Positions 12,624 to 16,250 of a DNA stretch of 16,250 nt are shown here, piece after piece; position 1 is the first letter of the stretch, and every line of letters starts with the position of its first letter. Location: assembly GCA_035295665.1 (NCBI GenBank), contig DATGIQ010000296.1:1-16250 (forward strand). Direction: 5' to 3'. The stretch comes from DATGIQ01 sp035295665. Its GTDB lineage: Bacteria; Planctomycetota; Planctomycetia; Gemmatales; Gemmataceae. The notes under the pieces were generated by a model. That model had not been told where the DNA came from, ran no database searches, and saw only the letters and a program-made list of their open reading frames with translations. The translations under genes and the position numbers were made by a program.

Positions 12624-15600
12624 ATGGCAGCCACCGACCAGACCTACCGCAAACAGAAGACGCTGGACATTGTCTTCGCGGTGTCGTGCGTGTTGATGCT
12701 GATCAGCATCATCTGGATGTTCGCCCAGGATTACAACCGCGCATTCAAGAAGATCCAAGCGAAGTTTCGCGACGTGGACGAGGCCCTCACGGAACGGCAA
12801 CTCGTTGAGAAACTGCCCAATGTGGAACGGGTCCAGGAAGCGGTCAGCCAGCGTGAACAAGCCGAGGCCGAGCTCCAGCGCATCAAGGACGAAAGCCGCC
12901 GGGCCATTCGCCCCTTGCTGCGGGAGAAGGCCCAGCGCGAAGCCGACTACCAGAGCATCAAAGCGGATTTCGACTCCGTTTCGAGTCTCTACAACTTGGC
13001 GGTGGAAAAGCGCGACGAATCCGACGAGCCCAGCCGGCAAAATGCGCTTCAGGAAGCTGTGGACCGGCGCAAGAAAGAAGTGGACGAACTGGAGCAGAAG
13101 CTGATCGCGGCCCAAAACCAGCTTGATGAAACCGTGAAGAAGCTCAAAGAGGCGCAAGAGACGCAAACGAAAGCCGAGAACGCCTTGTCCCAGGCTGAGG
13201 ACAATTTGAAAAAGGTTTCGGGCGAATTTGACCGCATCGCCAAGGCCGCGGCCCAAAAGCGCTGGAAGCTGGGCGATACCATCCGCAATCTGCCCGTTCT
13301 CGACGCATTCGCTTCCCCGACCAAGATTCAGCAATATACGTTGACCGATTTGCCCATCGACTACAGCTTTAAATATGTGACGCGTTTCGATCGCTGCACC
13401 ACCTGTCACCTCGCGATGGAACGGCCGGCGTTTACCAAGGCCACGCTGGCCAAGTTAACCCCAGAACACGTGCCGGAAGAATTGGAAAATCGGCTGGTAG
13501 AGGCGCGGAACCTCCTCCTGGAGCGGGAAAAGAAAGGCGAGAAATTCACCTTCGATCCGAGCGACCTTCCCAAGCGGCTGCGCACCGTCCACCTCGATGA
13601 GTATCAGATCAATGAGTACTGTGCTCATCCGCGGCTGGATCTATTCGTTGAAGCCAACAGCCCGCACCCGGCGGAGAAGTTTGGCTGCACAACCTGCCAC
13701 GGCGGGCAGGGGAGCGCTACCGATTTCGTCCTGGCCTCGCACACTCCAAACAATGCAGCCCAGAAAGCGGATTGGATCAAGGGACAAAACTGGGAGTCCA
13801 ACCATTACTGGGACTATCCCATGTTGGCCAAGCGCTTTGTGGAGTCGAGTTGTCTGAAATGCCATCACCAGGTCACCGACCTCGTCCGCTATGGCAGCAA
13901 GCTCGAAGCGCCCAAGCTGATCCGAGGTTATAACCTCGTTCGGGAAAATGGCTGCTTCGGCTGCCACGAGATTGCCAGTCTCAAAGGTGGCCGCGAAATC
14001 GGCCCCGACCTCCGCCTCGAGCCATCGCCGCCGCTGGAGGCGTATACTCCGGCCGAACGGACCAAAATGACGTCCGATCCTCTCAACCCGCTGGGAACGA
14101 TGCGGAAGGTCGGGCCGAGCTTGTACCGCATCAGCGAAAAGACGAACCAGACGTGGGCGCGAAAATGGATTCAGGCTCCACGGAATTTCCGGCCGAACAC
14201 AAAAATGCCGCACTTTTACGGGCTGAGCAATAACACACCCGAGGTGCTGCCGCCGGAGCAGAAAGCTTTCCCGGAGGCGGAGATCGCCTCGATCGCCTAT
14301 TACCTGTTCCACGAAAGCGGCGATTATCTGAACGTGGAAATGGTGAACGGCAAACCAAAAGGGCATGATAAATATCGGGTTGCCCTGGAAAAACGCCGTG
14401 AGGAGATCGAGGAGAAAAAACGCAACAAGCTCGCCAGCGAACAGGAGCTGAAGCTACTCGAAGAATTGGTCCGCCGGCTGGAGCTGGATCAGCCACCCAC
14501 CCCGATTCAAGTGCGGATTATCGACTGGGAAGGGAACACCGTTTCGGTCCCATCACCCGCGAAAGATGATGCCGCGCGCAAGAAGCAGGTTCAGGATGGC
14601 CGCCGGCTGTTCACAGAACGCGGCTGCCTGGCATGCCATTCCCATGAGGCTACCACGAAGGACGAAGGCGGAGTGCCGGCCGTTACCAGCGAAGCCGATT
14701 TCGGTCCGAACCTGAGCCGGATCGCTGCCAAGATTGCTCCCGAGCGATTTGATCCCAAACTGGGGATCGACGAAGCAAAGCGGCGCTGGCTGATCCAATG
14801 GATTCTGAACCCGCAGGTACATCACCCGCGGACGCGCATGCCCTACACGCATCTGACCCCCGAGGAAGCGGCCAATGTCGCTGCCTGGTTGCTGGAGCAG
14901 AAGCCGGAAGGGTGGGAGCAAGCGAATGTGCCCGATCCGAGCCCGGAAGTGCTCGCGGAGCTGGCCAAGGTTTACCTATTGAAGGCTCCCGGCATGACGC
15001 GCCTGGATGTTGAGGACATTTTGCAGAAGCAGGGAGACGCCCGCAAAGGCCTGGCCAAGGAGCGCATCGAACCGTTGGCCCTGGATGCCGACGAACGCGA
15101 GCTGGCCGCTCCGCTCACGAACGAAAAGCTCAAATGGTACATCGGCCGCAAAGCGATCACGCGGCTCGGTTGCTATGGTTGTCATGAGATTCCGGGCTTT
15201 GCCACGGCCAAGCCGATCGGCACGCCGCTGAACGACTGGGGTAAGAAGGATCCGGAACGGCTAGCATTTGAGGACATTCTCGCTTACGTCAACGAACACT
15301 ATCATCCGGTTGAGCAGATGCGGGACGAAAAGGGACATGGACCCGCGGCCGAGAATGGCAAGCCGCCGTATGAGCAATTCTTCCTCGATGCCCTGCATCA
15401 CCATTCCCGTGAGGGGTTCCTGCATCAGAAACTGACGGAGCCGCGGAGCTATGACTACAACCGGCTGCGGACGTGGGATGATCGGCTGCGCATGCCGCAA
15501 TTCCGGTTTGCCCGCAGCCACATTAAGCCGCTGGAAGGGGAAACGCCGGAGCAAGCCGAGGCCCGGGAGGAAGCGGAAGCCCGCGAAGCGGTGATGACAT

Positions 15601-16250
15601 TCATCCTGGGCCTGGTCGCCGAGCCGGTCCCGGCCAAGTACCTGTACGATCCGACTCCGGATCGCCTGGCCGAGATCAAGGGCCGACACATTCTGGAAAA
15701 GTACAACTGCGCGGGTTGCCATCAAGTTCGCTCCGGTGTGTTCGAGGTGCGAAGAAACGATGACGAGACCGAGGCCGGCAGAGACCTGAGCCGCCGGCTC
15801 GACGAGGCTCAAGCCACGGCGGCCCAAAGCAACCTCTCCAAATCGGACCACCGCTTCCCCGAGCACAACGCCTGGACCGGCCAGCCGTCTCCCTACCCGG
15901 ATCGGCTGATCGTGCACGGTCTTTCTTCGCCTCCGCCGGAAGAGGGCGTGGAACTGTACGTCCGCCTGACCGAGGCGCTGCGCTTCACGACAACTTCGGC
16001 GGACCATCAGAAAGAGACCAAGGACATTCCCGCCGGGGAGTATATTCCCTTTTCCAACAAGGATTTGTTGGCCCGGGCGGAGCCGTTTGGCGGTGAGTTC
16101 GCCAACCTGATGGTTCGGAGCCGATACTTGACGAAGCGGGATGCCCAGAGTTTCCCGACGCAGCAAAACGGCGAGAGCCCCGAATCGCGAAAAGCCCTGC
16201 CCCCGCCGCTGCTCCGCGAAGGAGAAAAGACACAGCCCGGCTGGCTGGCC
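12624..16250 (+). CDS. Giant membrane-anchored multiheme cytochrome c, 3' end outside window
   Basis: The frame is open for 1209 codons from ATG 12624 to the edge with no stop. The start lies 6 nt after the previous stop, and AGGAAG overlaps that stop, implying translational coupling. Residues 14-34 are an uncleaved membrane anchor. Residues about 40-210 are Lys/Glu/Gln-rich and helical, probably coiled coil with a break near 130-140. Seven CXXCH heme sites follow: Cys258, Cys355, Cys410, Cys444, Cys668, Cys850 and Cys1029. Motifs 4-6 each have a downstream MP that could give a Met ligand (Met528, Met739, Met957), as in class I cytochrome c domains. Motifs 1-3 (CTTCH, CTTCHGG, CLKCHH) lie close together and look like a separate triheme module. 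It is the likely electron exit of the Rieske/b complex in the periplasm. More domains may follow. Confidence 0.92.
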   Translation, partial: MAATDQTYRKQKTLDIVFAVSCVLMLISIIWMFAQDYNRAFKKIQAKFRDVDEALTERQLVEKLPNVERVQEAVSQREQAEAELQRIKDESRRAIRPLLREKAQREADYQSIKADFDSVSSLYNLAVEKRDESDEPSRQNALQEAVDRRKKEVDELEQKLIAAQNQLDETVKKLKEAQETQTKAENALSQAEDNLKKVSGEFDRIAKAAAQKRWKLGDTIRNLPVLDAFASPTKIQQYTLTDLPIDYSFKYVTRFDRCTTCHLAMERPAFTKATLAKLTPEHVPEELENRLVEARNLLLEREKKGEKFTFDPSDLPKRLRTVHLDEYQINEYCAHPRLDLFVEANSPHPAEKFGCTTCHGGQGSATDFVLASHTPNNAAQKADWIKGQNWESNHYWDYPMLAKRFVESSCLKCHHQVTDLVRYGSKLEAPKLIRGYNLVRENGCFGCHEIASLKGGREIGPDLRLEPSPPLEAYTPAERTKMTSDPLNPLGTMRKVGPSLYRISEKTNQTWARKWIQAPRNFRPNTKMPHFYGLSNNTPEVLPPEQKAFPEAEIASIAYYLFHESGDYLNVEMVNGKPKGHDKYRVALEKRREEIEEKKRNKLASEQELKLLEELVRRLELDQPPTPIQVRIIDWEGNTVSVPSPAKDDAARKKQVQDGRRLFTERGCLACHSHEATTKDEGGVPAVTSEADFGPNLSRIAAKIAPERFDPKLGIDEAKRRWLIQWILNPQVHHPRTRMPYTHLTPEEAANVAAWLLEQKPEGWEQANVPDPSPEVLAELAKVYLLKAPGMTRLDVEDILQKQGDARKGLAKERIEPLALDADERELAAPLTNEKLKWYIGRKAITRLGCYGCHEIPGFATAKPIGTPLNDWGKKDPERLAFEDILAYVNEHYHPVEQMRDEKGHGPAAENGKPPYEQFFLDALHHHSREGFLHQKLTEPRSYDYNRLRTWDDRLRMPQFRFARSHIKPLEGETPEQAEAREEAEAREAVMTFILGLVAEPVPAKYLYDPTPDRLAEIKGRHILEKYNCAGCHQVRSGVFEVRRNDDETEAGRDLSRRLDEAQATAAQSNLSKSDHRFPEHNAWTGQPSPYPDRLIVHGLSSPPPEEGVELYVRLTEALRFTTTSADHQKETKDIPAGEYIPFSNKDLLARAEPFGGEFANLMVRSRYLTKRDAQSFPTQQNGESPESRKALPPPLLREGEKTQPGWLA

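Noticed and set aside
10857..13409. An 850-codon open frame on the minus strand
   Set aside because: It lies wholly antisense to the cytochrome b, subunit IV and cytochrome c genes, whose heme and helix motifs are clear. Its product is low-complexity His/Gln/Arg-rich, as expected from the complement of GC-rich codons.

Overview
The window most likely comes from a planctomycete (Planctomycetota), probably of the Gemmataceae/Gemmatales group. Several family signatures point that way: a DUF1559 protein with a type IV pilin-like N-terminus paired with a small transthyretin-like lipoprotein, a TIGR03000-type small exported protein, a secreted beta-propeller protein carrying the LENRCLLDG variant of the planctomycete LEPR-XLL/LEDRCLLS N-terminal motif, an exported Gfo/Idh/MocA-type oxidoreductase, and the remains of a planctomycete-type sigma-70 gene. 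This assignment rests on recalled family features, not on a database search.

Layout. Positions 1-1104 (+) hold the 3'-truncated-at-left-edge Gfo/Idh/MocA oxidoreductase. Positions 1105-1568 are a non-coding or decayed stretch with a remnant of an XRE-type helix-turn-helix gene and a perfect 20-bp inverted repeat. A secreted dienelactone hydrolase (1569-2351, -) and an exported oligopeptidase B-like S9 peptidase (2576-4714, +) diverge from a shared 224-bp region. The peptidase converges on a TIGR03000 protein (4811-5311, -) with a hairpin between them. Next comes a two-gene minus-strand unit: lipoprotein (6507-6932) then DUF1559 protein (5465-6430). A beta-propeller protein (7216-8649, +) follows. 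Then comes a decayed zone, 8650-9794, with a 16-bp inverted repeat, a frameshifted sigma-factor remnant and a regulatory-looking leader.

The most notable part is the plus-strand unit from 9795 to the right edge. It encodes a Rieske iron-sulfur protein, a cytochrome b6-type protein with the extra cysteine that binds heme c_i, an unusually long subunit IV-like protein (441 aa, about ten membrane segments), and a very large multiheme cytochrome c. The cytochrome shows 7 CXXCH motifs in 1209 codons and is still open at the edge. Together these read as a quinol-oxidising Rieske/cytochrome b complex whose electron acceptor module is a membrane-anchored, coiled-coil-bearing heptaheme (or larger) cytochrome. 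Several motif changes suggest a low-potential, menaquinone-type enzyme: APWY in place of PEWY, and Phe in place of the Tyr after the second Rieske motif. Two non-coding signals sit in this unit. One is a leader with a consensus-like sigma-54 site, a sigma-70-like site and an intrinsic terminator ahead of the Rieske gene. The other is a hairpin made of heptanucleotide repeats between the Rieske and cytochrome b genes.
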